Part shown: piece by piece, positions 38,100 to 51,900 of the stretch
Position numbering within the stretch: position 1 is the first letter of the stretch
How the letters are laid out: each line of letters begins with the position of its first letter
The notes under the pieces: generated by a model
Seen by the model: only the letters and a program-made list of their open reading frames with translations
What the model was told of the DNA's origin: nothing
Database searches by the model: none
Program-made: the position numbers and the translations under genes
Assembly: GCA_026724425.1 (NCBI GenBank)
Contig: JAIUCV010000004.1
Span: 1,002,001 to 1,066,000, forward strand
Length of the DNA stretch: 64,000 nucleotides
Source of the DNA: Erythrophleum ivorense
Lineage: Eukaryota; Streptophyta; Magnoliopsida; Fabales; Fabaceae
Direction of reading: 5' to 3'

Positions 38100-38850
38100 A
38101 TAAATCACCAAAAATTATAAAAGGCTCTAAGTTTACATTAAAAAGTTAAAAAAATATATTTTTTCATTAGTTTTTAAAATAAATTAATGATTTACTCCTT
38201 GAAAATATCAATTTAGTCCTTTAAAAATCATTAATTTACAATAAATTAATGATTTATATTAGTTTTCTTAAAGTAAATTAATGATTTAATTCTTAAAAGA
38301 TCATTTTTTTTTTCAATTTGGCCATTGAAAAATAAATTTTTTTAATTTAGTCTCCTAAAATTTTTTACAATTAAAAAATAGTTTTTCTATTAGATAAATC
38401 CCCCCTAATTAATAAGTGAAAGCTTACATGACTATTAATTAATAATCTAAACTTGCACAAATGATACCTTCCTCCAAAACAACATTGTTAAAGCAAATTT
38501 TACGAAGCCAATAACCATTAAATGATGGCGTTTTGGAAAAAAAAATTGCTTAAATGACAGTGTTTTGGAAGGAAAATACAACATGGATAAATTAGATCAT
38601 TAGCTAACGATCACATATATAGGCTTCTATTAATTAATTGGAAAAAATTTGTCTCCGATGGTTGGGGAAAAATTTTTGAAAAGTTAAATTGGGAGGTTAT
38701 ATTTTCTATTTTTCAAGGATCAAATTGAAAGAAAAGTAATCCTTTTGAAATGAAATCATTAATTTATTCTAGTTTTTAAGAATGAATTAACTAGTTCTTT
38801 TTTGAAAGATTGATTGTGCTTCAATTTGGTCTCTCAATTATATTTTACAC
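38100..38850. repeat. Imperfect inverted-repeat region
   Basis: Left part: 'aaattaatgattta' occurs three times (near 38184, 38240 and 38277), beside 'ttaaaagatcatttttt'. Right part: inverted 'aatcattaatttattctag' (near 38755), followed by 'tttgaaagattgattgtgct'. The two halves are roughly complementary around a core near 38400-38650, as in an old foldback or TIR element. No target duplication was identified. Confidence 0.4.
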
Positions 38851-38869
38851 TATCTTAATACACAAGTTG

Positions 38870-39800
38870 TGATACAACCCAAACTTTTGGGCTTAACATT
38901 CCATTCCACAATTATTGCGCTTACACAGGCTAGCACCGCACCAGTTTTTAAGCCCTAGTAGAACACTGCAATATTGGTTTCATCTTATACAATGCACAAT
39001 TGCAACTGGGACTATAGCTGAATATTTGGATACAGATTGATATGGCTTGAGTCATAAGAAGAATTTATCCCAGAAGACTAGTTTATATCAAATAAGAGTG
39101 TTTTAGATACCATTTTATATCTTGATTATTGCCCAATGTAGAATACATCATTACATACCTCCTTAAAAAGCTGATGTCTACGATGACTCATTCTAGTTAC
39201 CAACTCCAAGTGGCTTTCACTTTGGTATGTCTTTGGCCCCTTTAGGAGCCAAATAATTTTTTATCAAGTTATTCTTTTTTAGACAGTCCTTTCCACATCG
39301 AACAACTTTTAACGAAACCACTAATTGAAATGATTTAGACATTTTTTATCTTAATATTTAGGCACTAAATAGTTTTTTATCAAATTGTTTCTCCCTAGAT
39401 AGCTCTTTCTGTGTCGGCCAACTTTCAATGAAGACACCAATTGAAACAATTCAGACCTTTCTTTATCAATTTGTTCTTTCCTAGATAGCCTTTTTCGCAC
39501 AGGTCAACTTTCAACAAAAGCACCAATTGAAATGATTTAGACCTTCTTTATCTTAATATTCTACCATGTTCCACAGATTCTTGGTGCCTACAAGGATGGT
39601 TTTGCACAAGTTTTTTAGTTGGGGGTTACACCGTTTATGTCACACGACTGCAACTAAGACCACAGTGGAATGCTTGAAATATCAGTTGATGTGATTATGA
39701 GGAGAATTCATCCAAAAGACTATCTTATTATATGAGAATGTTTTAAAACTTAAGTACTCTCTTATATCTTAATTGTTGCCCAATATAAGACATATCAAAG
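38870..39800. repeat. Nested tandem duplications
   Basis: A larger unit (about 38996-39160 and 39640-39800) shares a 'ttgcaact' or 'ctgcaact' start, 'agaattyatcc-aaaagacta', and 'ttgcccaat'. Between the copies, three units of roughly 90-115 bp (from about 39260, 39375 and 39465) repeat 'tttttatcaa-tt-tt', 'tagatagc', 'tcaactttcaac' and 'accaattgaaatgatttaga'. No coding potential. It may be an LTR-derived satellite-like array. Confidence 0.6.
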
Positions 39801-42800
39801 TTGGCATTTTTACATCAAACGAATCATGTTGTCATTCTATTGGATTAGATATTATGTTTTATCTAGCTTATAAAAAAAAAAAGATATTATGTTTTACTTT
39901 TACCTGCTTTTATCTGCATGCGATTTTACATTTATAATTATGCACAATGCTTTAACAAAGGAAGGATCACAAAATGATAAATGCTAGATAAAACATTAAA
40001 TTTATCTTAATGAAATTTGATTTAATATAAAAATAATAATTTATGTATAAATATTTAAAAATTATTAAAGAAAAACCTCCAGGTGTTACAAGTACGAATT
40101 AGTTTATTCACTCAAATTCTAAAGTTGAATTGATTTAATTCGTAAAAGAGAAAGAAAGAAAGAAAAGCCAAATTAAAGACATCTCATCCACAATTTTTAT
40201 GAGGTAGCTTGTAAAGATCGATCAATAATTGACAAGTGTAGAAAATAATGTAGGGCATATTCATGAGGCATAAGTTAATTGGACGATAGAGCCCCATCAG
40301 ATGAATTTGGGAAGGGACCCAAAAATAAGAATTTGGTGAAATGTCAATCTCTTGGCATGTAAAATAAGTAAGGCTTGATTTCCGGCACCGTCCAAATCAT
40401 TGATTGGTTGATAAGATTGAAGATCGTTGAATAGTGGACCTTTCATTGGGCCATTTATAAATGGCACTTCTTTCTCAGGGACCGACGTTCAAACTTGTGC
40501 CGTCAGCAACAATGTAGCATTAATTAATGCAACTATGATTTTCTTAAAATTAGGTTGCACAAAAATAATTTTTATAAATTCTCCAATTTTGATGCAGATG
40601 GTTCAGTTTTTACTGAATCAAATTAATTAATTAAATAAAAAGCGTACGCAAGTTCATTCCAACATTGACGCGATATAAAAAAAGCCTATGATTTTCTTCA
40701 AGGATATTAGACATCATATACTAGCTAGTTAAATCTTGAACTTCGTTTCTGGTTTGTGGTAACCTAAGAAACTTTGCTTGCATTATCTTGGGGATGTATT
40801 GATTGTCCAAACAGATTGGGTTGAATTCGAGCTAGTCATATCCATGCATTTGTTGAAAGGGACGTAAGAAAATCTTAAGTATATGTTCTATCTCCAACAG
40901 ATGCATAGGCAAGAACTGCATATTATTTTGGAGTGTGGAAAGTTTCTTTTTGTGGAAGTTAAAATGAATTCATTATAAAGGAATTGGTTTGTAAATCATA
41001 TCAAAACTGATGAAGTGTCATCTTATTTTACTTACAACAAGATTTGTTATGGAAAGGGCAATCAGATCAAATATGTTAATTTAAGCGTACAGGTTTTAAA
41101 AATCACATAGAGATGACTCTTAATATTTATAATCGATGTCAAATAAAACTACTAAAAAAATAGAAAAATTGAACCGTTCTATAACTGGAACAGTGCGTGG
41201 GATTATGGTAGCTAACACTATATTAATTTATAATATTATTACGATCGAAATTTAACTCTGAGAAACTAGTTATGAATGAGGAGTATTGCAAGTTTTCAAT
41301 TATGATAAAAATGGGAGAGACGGAGACAGTAATAGCAAATAGGCCAAGGCTTCAATAAGGCAAGGCAATGCCTAAACTTGGCTGATTCCATAAATAGGTA
41401 AGCTTATAATGCCATGCTAGCTGTTACTGATCCCTGCTGTTTAAATGTCACAATAACGCTAGAGAACTTTAAATTGTATAAGAAAAAAATAATGCAAGAA
41501 TTGAAGCATCTTGTATCTTGCGTAGTCTGATGCAAAGACAGCAAGTACAAATTCAGGTCCAAGTGTTGACTTTAAGAGGAATATAAGATAGTAGTAGGTT
41601 AGATTGCAGTGTCTTCAATTCCAGACTATTTTATTCATGGGTGATGGTGGATGTTAAGTTTAACTTCACCTCAACTATGTCATTATAAATACCAAATTTA
41701 AATATGATTTTTTTATGTAGTGCTTTATGTTTCTGGACATTCAATGGGATCTTAGAAGTGATTTTGAGCAATATGTATGAAATATGCACGAGTGGGTTAG
41801 TATCCAATCAAATCTGATATAAAAACAAGCTCTAGGTCCTAGATTAATTTGCTAGCTGTACATACTGTTACGCACCATTTCCCATGATGCATCGCTGCTA
41901 TCAGAGAGCCAGAGACAGAGTGCCTAGAATTTATTTAGTTGGTTTATCTGCTGGTGTTGACACATGAAAGATCTTTAATGGCCTAAAAGATGGAGTATGA
42001 GAATCCATTAATCTGTTTTCGTTTGATAGCATGTGGGAAAATGTAATAAGGCTCACTATGCAACGAGAGATTGGAGTCTCTATAGTTCTAAAATCCTTAG
42101 AGCTTGACAACATATTTGAGCTGCTGAATTGTTATAATTTGAGTTTAATAGTTGTTGACACTCAAATCAAGGTCAAACACTATATGTGAATGACGTAAAA
42201 AAATATCAATTAATGAGTCCAGTAGTTAATTAGTGTAGTGGTAAACGTGTTAAGCACCTGACATCTGGTATAATACTTTTGCAACTTCTTTTGTCCCAAA
42301 TCAATCACATACAAGCACAAATAAACATGACGGATATTTTATTAATTGAACTTAACCCAAGAAAGATGCCTTAGGACTCATACATATTTTTTAGGAGGAT
42401 CAAAGTGCATGTAACACAGTTGAGAATAGTGATGAGTTGTCCAATTTTAGTTTCTTTAGAAGGAAAGAAGCAATGGCATAAAAGATGTCAAGAGACATAA
42501 CTTGTAATCAGTGATTGAATTTTACTTTTGAAATCCAATTATCCTCGTCTCTCTCTTGGATTTTTCCACTTTTTTTCTTGTTATTTTTCATTTAAGAACA
42601 AAAGTTCATCTAGGTGATGAAATCCTAATTTTTAATGAATTGTAGAAACTCAGAGGGATCATTAAAAAGACAAAGTCTATTTTTTTTACATTGATAAAAG
42701 AAAATTCCTAAAAATAAAATTGAGCCACTAAAATCTTGAAACACAACAAATATATTCAGGTAAAAATCAAATGCATAAAGTAAACGTGTAAGGTAAAATT

Positions 42801-42860
42801 AGTGCACTCCTAAGTCTTTTTTCCACGGGCACCGCTGAGAAGTTGCATAATAAAACTATT
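39801..42860. other. Intergenic, no supported gene
   Basis: AT-rich sequence. Frames at 40427-40630 and 41931-42113 are short and not recognisable. I see no transposon border or RNA gene before the hairpin at 42861. Confidence 0.4.
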
Positions 42861-42936
42861 GTTTATGCATAAAGGGATAGGAAATGACGGGCTACCTTTG
42901 AGAGGTCAGTTGTCTTTCCCACACCCCATGATAAAC
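42861..42936 (+). ncRNA. Candidate miR482/2118-like microRNA precursor hairpin
   Basis: The two arms of 42861-42936 pair over most of their length. GTTTAT (42861-42866) pairs with ATAAAC (42931-42936), GGAAA with TTTCC, GAC with GTC, and CTACCT-type sequence with AGGT around a short 'ttgag' loop; internal loops are small. The 3' arm has the 22-mer at 42913-42934, which begins TCTTTCCCACACC and continues CCATGATAA. miR482/2118 mature RNAs sit on the 3' arm and typically read TCTT-CC-A--CC-CCCAT. This one resembles that pattern with about one base missing and a diverged 3' end. I infer either a diverged family member or a decayed one. Expression is unknown. Confidence 0.35.
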
Positions 42937-44248
42937 GTAAGTTCTTGAGACTATTCTAAGTGCGTCACAATTAATGTCCTAAAAATGCATGACTTATAAT
43001 TTATAGTGACGAAATTAAATAATAAAAATAGACATAAGCTGGCTATGATCAAGTTGTGAACTTTCCTATTGATTTGTCCTTAAAACTCTTGTCAGATGGT
43101 TCCAATATCCAACATTACCAGCAAGCAAAGGAAAAATTGTATTAGTCTGTAACCAAGCCCTCAAATCCAAATTAATTTTATGATTAAGCACGAATAGAAG
43201 GCATATATTTCAAACTGCATTATCCTGCTCGCATAAACAAGGGTAAAAGATTGAAATATTAAGTAAACTACTTATTTCAAGATAGTCTAGTTAAACTTCA
43301 ATCTAAAGGCATGGTCAAAGAAAGGATATTGTTTTGTCCAAGCAATGAAAGAGCAATCAACACATATGTGAAGAATGCACATGAAGAAAGGTGAGGTGTT
43401 TTTATAAAAATATAAAAAAATTTTAAAAAAATTTAGTAACTTTGCAAAAATGGAAATCTTGTATACTCAAAAAGATCTGGTCAACAAGATATTATTAAAG
43501 AAAGTAGATATTTTGAAGATAAAAAAGATATAACAAAATCTTGTCGATAAAATTTCCTAATAGAATGCAATGATAAATAAAAAGAAGAGAGAAGAAGTAT
43601 ATTATTATGGCTCAAACATTCTTGTCTAACATCCAATTTTCTTGAAACTCAACAAATTTGTTCAACTTAATCCAAACTCAAATTACAATTGAAATGATTT
43701 TTTACATGTTCAACACCAATATAAGGTTTAAGTTCATTTCAAATTTTATAATACTTAGATTTTACACAAGCTTATCTAAAATTTTTCTCACTAAAGACTT
43801 TTGTTTTAACTAAACTCATCCTAAATTTACTTTCTTCACATAGAGGAATGATTTAAAGAAAATATGAGAATAGATTTGGAACTTTTATGAAGGAAGAAAT
43901 TATAATAAGCTTACTTTTTAAAACTCTCATAAGTTAGATTTAACTAAAAACTAAACTTAAAAATTTAAAATGAAAAGAGTAAGGAAAACTACAATGTACT
44001 TTAAATTTTCTTTCTTTTCTTGTGTGTTTCTATGTTCTTCTATTCTTCATCTTCTTGTTATATAATGTTTCTCAAAATAATATAGCCCATTGTAGAGTAG
44101 AGCTTCTGAATTAGCCATTGCAAGAGAGAGTATTATGAAGAAAGTTGAACGGCTATGAAGGTCAGAGTTATTACTTTCAACTTGTAGGTCATGCCTATTC
44201 TTCTTTCATCCTTCTGCACTCTTGCTTCACATGCTAAAAATAAGAGAG
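42937..44248. other. Left flank of the CACTA element
   Basis: AT-rich host DNA with no recognisable gene. Its last bases 'ataagag' continue after the CACTA element as 'gaggaaacaaaac', so the flank was split by the insertion. Confidence 0.4.
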
Positions 44249-44272
44249 CACTACAAAAAAATAGTAAATTTG

Positions 44273-44592
44273 CGACGGAATTTAGCGACGGAATTTTGTT
44301 CCATCGCAAGTTCATCACAAATCCGTCACTAATTCTGTCGCAAAAATTAGCGACGGAATTTGTGACGGAAAATTTCCCTCACAAATATTTTCGTCGCTAA
44401 TCCGTCGCAAATCAAATTAGTGATGAAATTTAGCGACGGAAAGTTCCGTCACTATTAAACGTGATAGTTAATTCTAATTTTATGATGGAATTTTGTGACG
44501 GAATATTCCGTCACTAATTTAGTGACGGAATTAGCGACGGAATGTATGTCACAAAATTTTTTGTCACTAATCCGTCGCTAAATCCGTCGCAA
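44273..44592. repeat. Left subterminal repeat array of the CACTA element
   Basis: More than a dozen copies, in both orientations, of a 10-14 bp motif of the type 'ttagcgacggaat'. In CACTA elements such arrays bind the element-encoded accessory protein; that role is inferred here from the family. Confidence 0.85.
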
Positions 44593-44599
44593 ATCATTT

Positions 44600-47500
44600 A
44601 AATATTATTTTTTAATGATTTATATGATATAATGACTTAAATATATATGTATATATGAAACGATTGCAAATTAGTTAAATATTATTAATTGTGTATGTGT
44701 ATATATATATATATATTATAATTTAAATTAATAATTTAATAATTTCAATATAAAAATAGTAAAATGTGATAAATAGTAATGTAGTAATTATTCTATGAGT
44801 AATAAAAGGCCTTCATTCATGTTCAAAAATTTAAAAATGTATAATTTATTTATTTTAAGTCATAAATTAATATAAATATAAAATATATTTAATTAACTAA
44901 AAATAGTAAAAAAGTTTGCAAATTTAAGATCATGATTTTACTAATTGTGTATAAGGAATGATTGAAAAAAAATATATACAAAATAAATAAAAGTGAAATA
45001 AATATTTCACTCAACAAAATTCAAAAGATAAATGATATAAAAAAATTATGACATGTCTATTTTCTAGAATTTTATAAATATTAAAAATGACTCCACTCAG
45101 CCACTATTCTTCAATCACATCATATTTCACACCTCTCTGTGCTCCTAATTGGTTCCTCTCTTTGTCATGGTGTAAACTCTCAGTTAAATTCACACATTCT
45201 TTGTAGTGTTTTCTCTATTTCTGTTAGCACTTTTTTAAGTGATCGTGTCATGGTTTTTCCTTGTTTGAAAACTAAGTCTTTCTCTCATTTAAATGTCAGA
45301 TCTCTCAAATTCTTTCGAAAAGAAGCAAAGACTAAATACTGAGAGGTGCAAAATCAAAAAAGAAATGGAGGGTATGATCTAAAATATAATACATATTATA
45401 TAGTTATGTAGTTAGAGATAAAGAATAATATAAAAGAGTATGCATCTAATTTACTTTATTTTTACACGTATTCTTTTTTTTTTCCCCAATCTCTTTTAAT
45501 TACACTATATGCAAAAACATAATTAATATCCTTTTCATTTTCTTTCATTTTCAATTGAAATTTGATTTTTGTTGGTTCATATTTGTTTCCAATTACATTT
45601 GCAATGATTTTTCATTTCCTACTCATGAGAGTCCAAGGGATAAGAAAACTTTTTTTCCCCTCCTAACAAAGGAAAAAAACTTGTCAAGATGATTGTTCTT
45701 AACATGAAAATTATCATAATATGATGTTAACTATGGTTTGTCAATCTATTAAATCTTGCTAAGTAAATTATTTAATTACCCAACTCCCATAAAAATTAAA
45801 AATAAGTGTTAGTAAATTTAACTATAACATAATATTGTATTCGTTAAATAATGTGAAAAATAATTTTCTTTTGTAGACTATATAATAATTTATGCCATTA
45901 AATTATAAAAAAGTATGTTACATATAATTTTAGGGGTGAATTGTAGATGTTGCCACTAAAAGTTGGCAACATTTTTTTTTATATGTGAAAGTGCCATTTT
46001 TGAGACTTCAACTAAAAGCCCTAAAGGAAATTGTTAATATTTTAGTTGAATGTATTGTAAGTTTTTTGTAATTATATTATGCATTACTTAATATATATTT
46101 ATATAAACTTCTAAATAAAATAATATTAACAAAAAATTATGTATATTATAATGTAATATATAAAAAAAACAAAACTAATATATATACTACTTATACTTAT
46201 AACTATACTTTTAATTTGGATAACTTCTGTATTTATTCTTTATTTAGTTTTATGAGCTATTTAATTATTAGTTATTAATAAAAAAATAAATCAAATAGAT
46301 AATTTTATTATAATTATTTAATGTCCAATTAAAAATAAAATTATAATTACAAATTTTCTCAATAAATTTGTCCAATATTTATCAAAAAGTTAATAATTAT
46401 TTCATAAAATTTAATATTAATTTATTTTAGATAATTTCAAAGAATATATTCATCATATTAACTATTTTTTATCTCAAGAATAATTATTAGTAGTTTCTTT
46501 TAAATTATTCTTTAGAGTTATATATATATAATAATAATATGGTTTTACTAAAAATTTGTGAATAAGAACTTACAAATTATTATTTTCATCTAATAGCTTT
46601 ACAAGGAAAACGTGATGTATGTTTTTAAATTGTTAAAAATTTAATTTGTAATTAAATAATAATTATAAATTTATGAAGTAAATTTTTATAACGTTTATTA
46701 AATATTTAAAAATATAATATCAAGGACACCTTAACCAATTAAATTGTTACATGTTTTCTTAATTTTATTTCTATTATATTTAGATATTGTAATAAAAAAA
46801 GAAATAAAAATAAATTTGTACAATATTTATTAAAATTTTAATAATACTCTCATAAAAATTAATATAATATTAATTTCGTTTGAAGGATCTCAAAAAATAT
46901 ATTTAATTGTTAAGCTAATTTTTTTATTTATATATCAATTATCACTAATTTTTTTCTTTATCCATTCTTATGAATTATCTAATCATTAAAATTTTAATAA
47001 TTATATCATAAAAATTAAAATTAATTTAATTTGAAGGATATCAAATGATATATTTATCAAGTAAACTATTTTTTAATTTATAATTTAATTATCAATAGTT
47101 TCTTTTTATTCATTCTTTTTTTTTTGGGAAAATCAATGTAGAGGCTCTAGCCTATGAAAAGAAATTATCAATTATCTATGGTATTTTATTTCTTCATCCA
47201 TTTTTATGAATTATCTAATCATTAAAATTTTAATAATTATCTAATAAAAGTTAAAATTAATTTTTTATTATTAAATTAAAATTTTAAATTATAGAATTCA
47301 AACATCTAAGATTTAAAATTTAATATTTAAAAATTAAATTAAGAGAGTCAAAAATATTTCAATAAAATTTGATAATAAGATTGAGAATATAGAATATGGA
47401 TTTAGTGAGAAAAAAAGAAATAATAACTTAGGATGAGCAACCTCCATATTTAGAAAGAGAATGCAACCTTCACAAGGAATATTATACAGAACATGAAAAC

Positions 47501-48660
47501 CAAAAGGGAGGGAATAAGCAAAATTAGTAAGTGGATATGTGCTTCCATTAGCTTTTTAAAAGACATAGTTGATTGCAACTTCCCATTAGAGGGACAAGCA
47601 CCTTTTGAGATCCAAAATGAGGCTAAAGCATAAGTGTTGAGGTGTACAACTATCTAAGATAAAATTGATTGCTACCATCAAATATGCTTGCAAGCTAATT
47701 GTTAGTCAAAAATGAAAAATAAACCAAATATATAATTATATTTAATTTTTTAATTTCTTATTAAAAAGATAATCATTGAAATATGGATATAATAAAAATT
47801 AATTACAAAATGATTAAGAGTTAAAGTATATTTAAATAGAGATGATATAATATTTTGAAATTCATATATCTAGGATTTAAAATTTAAGGCTCTAAAAACT
47901 TATAAGATAATATTTTTAATTTATTGCAAATTAACTAGAATTAATTTTAATTAACATGTTTAAACTAATTATTGTTTTTTGTAATTAATTATAACATATC
48001 TTATTTATAGATATAAATAAATTGGATTTTTCAATTTTAAATACCAAATTATTTGATAAAAAATTAAAAATTTTTAATTTTATACCCTAACACCTCTTAA
48101 TTAAGAAACTCATTATCTTAGTTTAAATTAATATCAAAGAAAGTCGTGTACCCCTTACCTTTTCACCCTAACAATATGAATAAACATAAATTTAATTTAT
48201 TTTTGGTCTTAATTTATCAAAAAAAAAGAATAAACATAACTAAATTATAAATAATTATAAAATAAATTAACAATTGATATGTAATACAAAAATATTTTTT
48301 AGATAAATATTAATATAAATATATCTAAATTATTAAATTACTTTTTAGATTTAAGATAAATATTAATTTAAAACAAATTCACATTAAATGAGATAAAAAA
48401 TAAATTAAAATAAACTACTACTAATTGATATATGAATACAGAAATAGTTTTAGTAATTAAATATAGATTTTGAGATTCTTTAAATAAAATTAATATTAAA
48501 TTTTATAATATAATTATCAAAATTTTTTAAATAATTTAATATTCTATACCATAATCTTATCTTTTCATCCATTAATTTTTTTATTCAATATCCTCTTTTA
48601 AGTTAATTTAATCTCTTAAAGTATTTTACTATATAAAATTAAATTGCAATTGCAATGTTT
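44600..48660. other. CACTA interior, AT-rich non-coding part
   Basis: Very AT-rich filler of the element. It has repeated 'taattatcaaataaaa' and 'ttaatttgaagga-atcaaa' type blocks (near 46400, 46870 and 47030) indicating internal duplications. I see no coding region. Confidence 0.4.
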
Positions 48661-48843
48661 TAAGTATTCCCTCCCTTTTCTTTTTCAGCGTCAAAGCCCC
48701 GTGCCTTCCAAATTTTTTGTTTTGAAAATTGAAATCCCATTCTTTTTCTTCTTTAGGCGTTCTCCCATTCTCCCGCAAAAATAAACAAAACCCTAGCATA
48801 CATCTTCCATTTTCATCTTTCTATTTTTGATCGAGACTCAAAG

Positions 48844-48960
48844 ATGCAACATAAGAGCGAGCACAATGAGGAGGATAATGGGAGACAGATGATGAATCGT
48901 TATTGTGAAGCTTCTCTCTCACCTCCTCCGTTAACAAATCAGGACTCCATGGTAGAGGGT
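48844..48960 (+). CDS. Possible first exon inside the CACTA element
   Basis: After a GC-richer leader (about 48670-48843), an ATG at 48844 opens MQHKSEHNEEDNGRQMMN, continuing through SLSPPPLTNQDSMVEG. A plausible GT splice donor (ggGTATGG) lies near 48959-48962; unspliced, the frame stops at a TAG about 10 codons later. The leader has the look of a real promoter and 5' UTR. It could be the first exon of the element's own accessory gene, whose tail is seen near 52855-53040, or of a captured host gene. I recognise no domain. Confidence 0.35.
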
Positions 48961-48969
48961 ATGGCTTCA

Positions 48970-51900
48970 TTTGCTTTTGATTCTCATTAGATTTTCATCT
49001 TCTTCCTCTTCCTCTTTCAATTTCTTAATAATTGATTCTTCCTCAAACTATATCAGTAATGGGGGTTGATTGAATTTGTTGTGATAATGATTATGGTTGA
49101 AGTCATGGATCGACAATTATCAGAAGCAATATGATGGGTTGACAAAAAGGAAGTGATTAAGGATTGATTAGTTAGTTGTGTGTTAACCAACCCAGAATCC
49201 TATAGATCTTCTGTCACAAAGCACAAAGTTCAGCCATTATTTCTGAACATTAGCCAAATCCAACAAAAGGTAACAAAAGTGGCTTTCATGATTCCATTCA
49301 TTTTGTTGATGACAATTTGAAGCCAAAATATGCTATGAGTTGAGCCACTCTGCCTATTTTTTCTTGTAACGGGCTTGGCTAACAGGTGGGGCCCAATTTT
49401 CCAACCAAAATAGTATTATTCTGCATATGTCGATCCAGAGCTGCAGATAGCCATGTGATATTTCTAGCTTGTTAAAAAAATAGCGCTCGAGAACTAAAAA
49501 AAGGATGGAATTACGATTGGAAAAAGGAAAAAAATAAAAATGAAATAATGGGGAGGACCATGATGAAGAAGTATACAGAGATGGTGTGAAAAGTGGATGA
49601 CATAGCGTAACAGAGTATGGGTCCCTATGCACATTGATTTAAAAAGAGACTGTTTTGTGTCTCCTAATTTTTATTTCCACAATCAAGAGAAAGGTAAGGT
49701 AAAGATGTTATTATGTTTGTGGTACCCTTTTGTTCAATACCTAAATTTTAATCACATAAAAAAGGATAAGGTTTAATTCACAGTATACGTACTAGTCACA
49801 CACACACAAATATATATTTCCTTTTTGTTGTAACCACACTTTTTGTGTTTGTTCTTCTTTGTTTTTGTTTTTTGTTTTGTTACTTGGTTAAATGGAAAGA
49901 GAGCATTAACAAAAGTAGTTGGAGACTTCATTTATAAGTCTTATCTGTAAAGGCAAAGAAGAGGTATAGGAATTTAATCATGGGAGGCAAAACCAATCTA
50001 GATATAGCAAATTATAAAGCCACGTACATTTTAGAGGGATGCTCAGGTAAGTGACTTGATCTTCTTTCCTTCCCATTGGATCACATTATCACATTGAAGT
50101 TCAGTTTTGAGCAATTTTGTGAAGAAAGGCAATTAATACATAGTTTGTGAAATTTAACTATGTTTTATAAAAACTTGCTTCTATTGTTCTCTTTCCCTCT
50201 AACTCACCCAAGGTTTGTAATCTTCATTTTATTGCTTGCATTCTGATTTTCTGCTCTTGCTAAAGTGTGAATATGAAACCTTGTGCTGTTTACTTGATTT
50301 TGAGTACCAATTAATATTAAAAAAAACTAATTTTACATTTATATTCTAATTAGAATGTCTTCATGTTGGTGGCCTTCACTGGACCCTTGCAACAGAAGTA
50401 GAATGTCTTCGTGTCGGTGGAGTCTCTTATTTATTCTAATTAATGGAGTACAAATGTTGTTGGAACTCTCTGTAGCCGTTGTTTTTTGACAGTGCATGTG
50501 CATATAATCATCCTCCTTCCTAGATTCAAGAGTTTAATTAGTGCGCCACAAAAGTTACACATGTTTGTATTGTATTTGTAGGTTGATCTGAGTGAAAAGA
50601 GAGAGAGAATGTAGGTCTTGAAGGAACATATATATATATATATGTATCTATGTATATGATCGATGCATGCTGTTGTATAATCATCATATATATATATAAA
50701 TATTCATATGTTCATCAGATTTACAATTCTTGTATGGGAATTTGGAGTCATGGATTTTGTTAATATATATATATATATATATTATGTCATGATGATATCC
50801 ATTATGTCATGTATAATGATAAAAGTAAAAATGGGTTCCTATAGTTAATATATATATATATAATATAATTGTGATATTTTATAGTTATGATGATATCCAT
50901 CCATGATATATTATTTTACTTTTTAGTACTATTTTGAAGAGTTATTTTAAAATTGTCTGAGATGACACAATAGTTAAACTTCATAAATTATTGTTCTTAA
51001 ATACAATGTATGGAGGTAATGAATGAAATTAACTATAGGAATAGGGTTTTGTTTAAGCAGAGTTAAGTTCATAGTTTCTCTTTTATTGTAAACCATGATC
51101 ATTTATGCGTTGATAGCTATATCTATACAATTGGAGTTGACTTTGTAAGAATTTACTTTTCCAAGTTTGAGTAATCAATGCATGTACTTAACACTGATTA
51201 AGGGAAGAAATTGGAGTCCCTAAGAAAATTGGAGTTCATTTTGTTGTAGTTAGAGGAATTAACTCTTTACTATAGTTGTTTGTTTTGCTTGCTAATTCCA
51301 TCCCTTGGCAATTATTTGATGTCAGTGCTTAAGGAAAAGGCAGTCAAATTAAAGACATTCAAGTATTCAAATCAAGGTATACAAATGTGCGTTTTATTTA
51401 TTCTTTTTTTGCACTGCTGATTTCTTTATGCATTATAATTCGTTTATGCTCTTTATATTTTTATCATTCAACTATACATCATTAGATTAAAAAATAATGT
51501 GACTCGTTGAATATTAGATACATAAAAGAAAAAAAAATAAAAAGTATTTTCTTTTAATTGATCATCAGTATATGGACTTCTATTTGCAGAAATTTTATTG
51601 CAAATGCTCATGTTTAGGGTCAATTTACTATGGTTCATCAAAGTTCTTCCATTCGTAACTACAATAGAAGTCTACTTGATATATGAGGAACTTTTAAATA
51701 ATTCAATAATAAGTTGTTATTAGTTACTTAACCTCAATTAATATTGTCCATTAACTTTTTTAAATAATTTATATATGTCTTATTGGATATGGACACACAC
51801 ACACACACACACACAGAATCTCTACATTTTATTTTACACCAATTTTTGGTATTTACACTATTCATAATTTTATTATGTATCCCTGTGTGATGCACAAGGT

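Noticed and set aside
42225..42270. 'ttagtgtagtggtaaacgtg' resembling the 5' part of a tRNA gene
   Set aside because: The T-arm motif and a matching acceptor stem are absent downstream.
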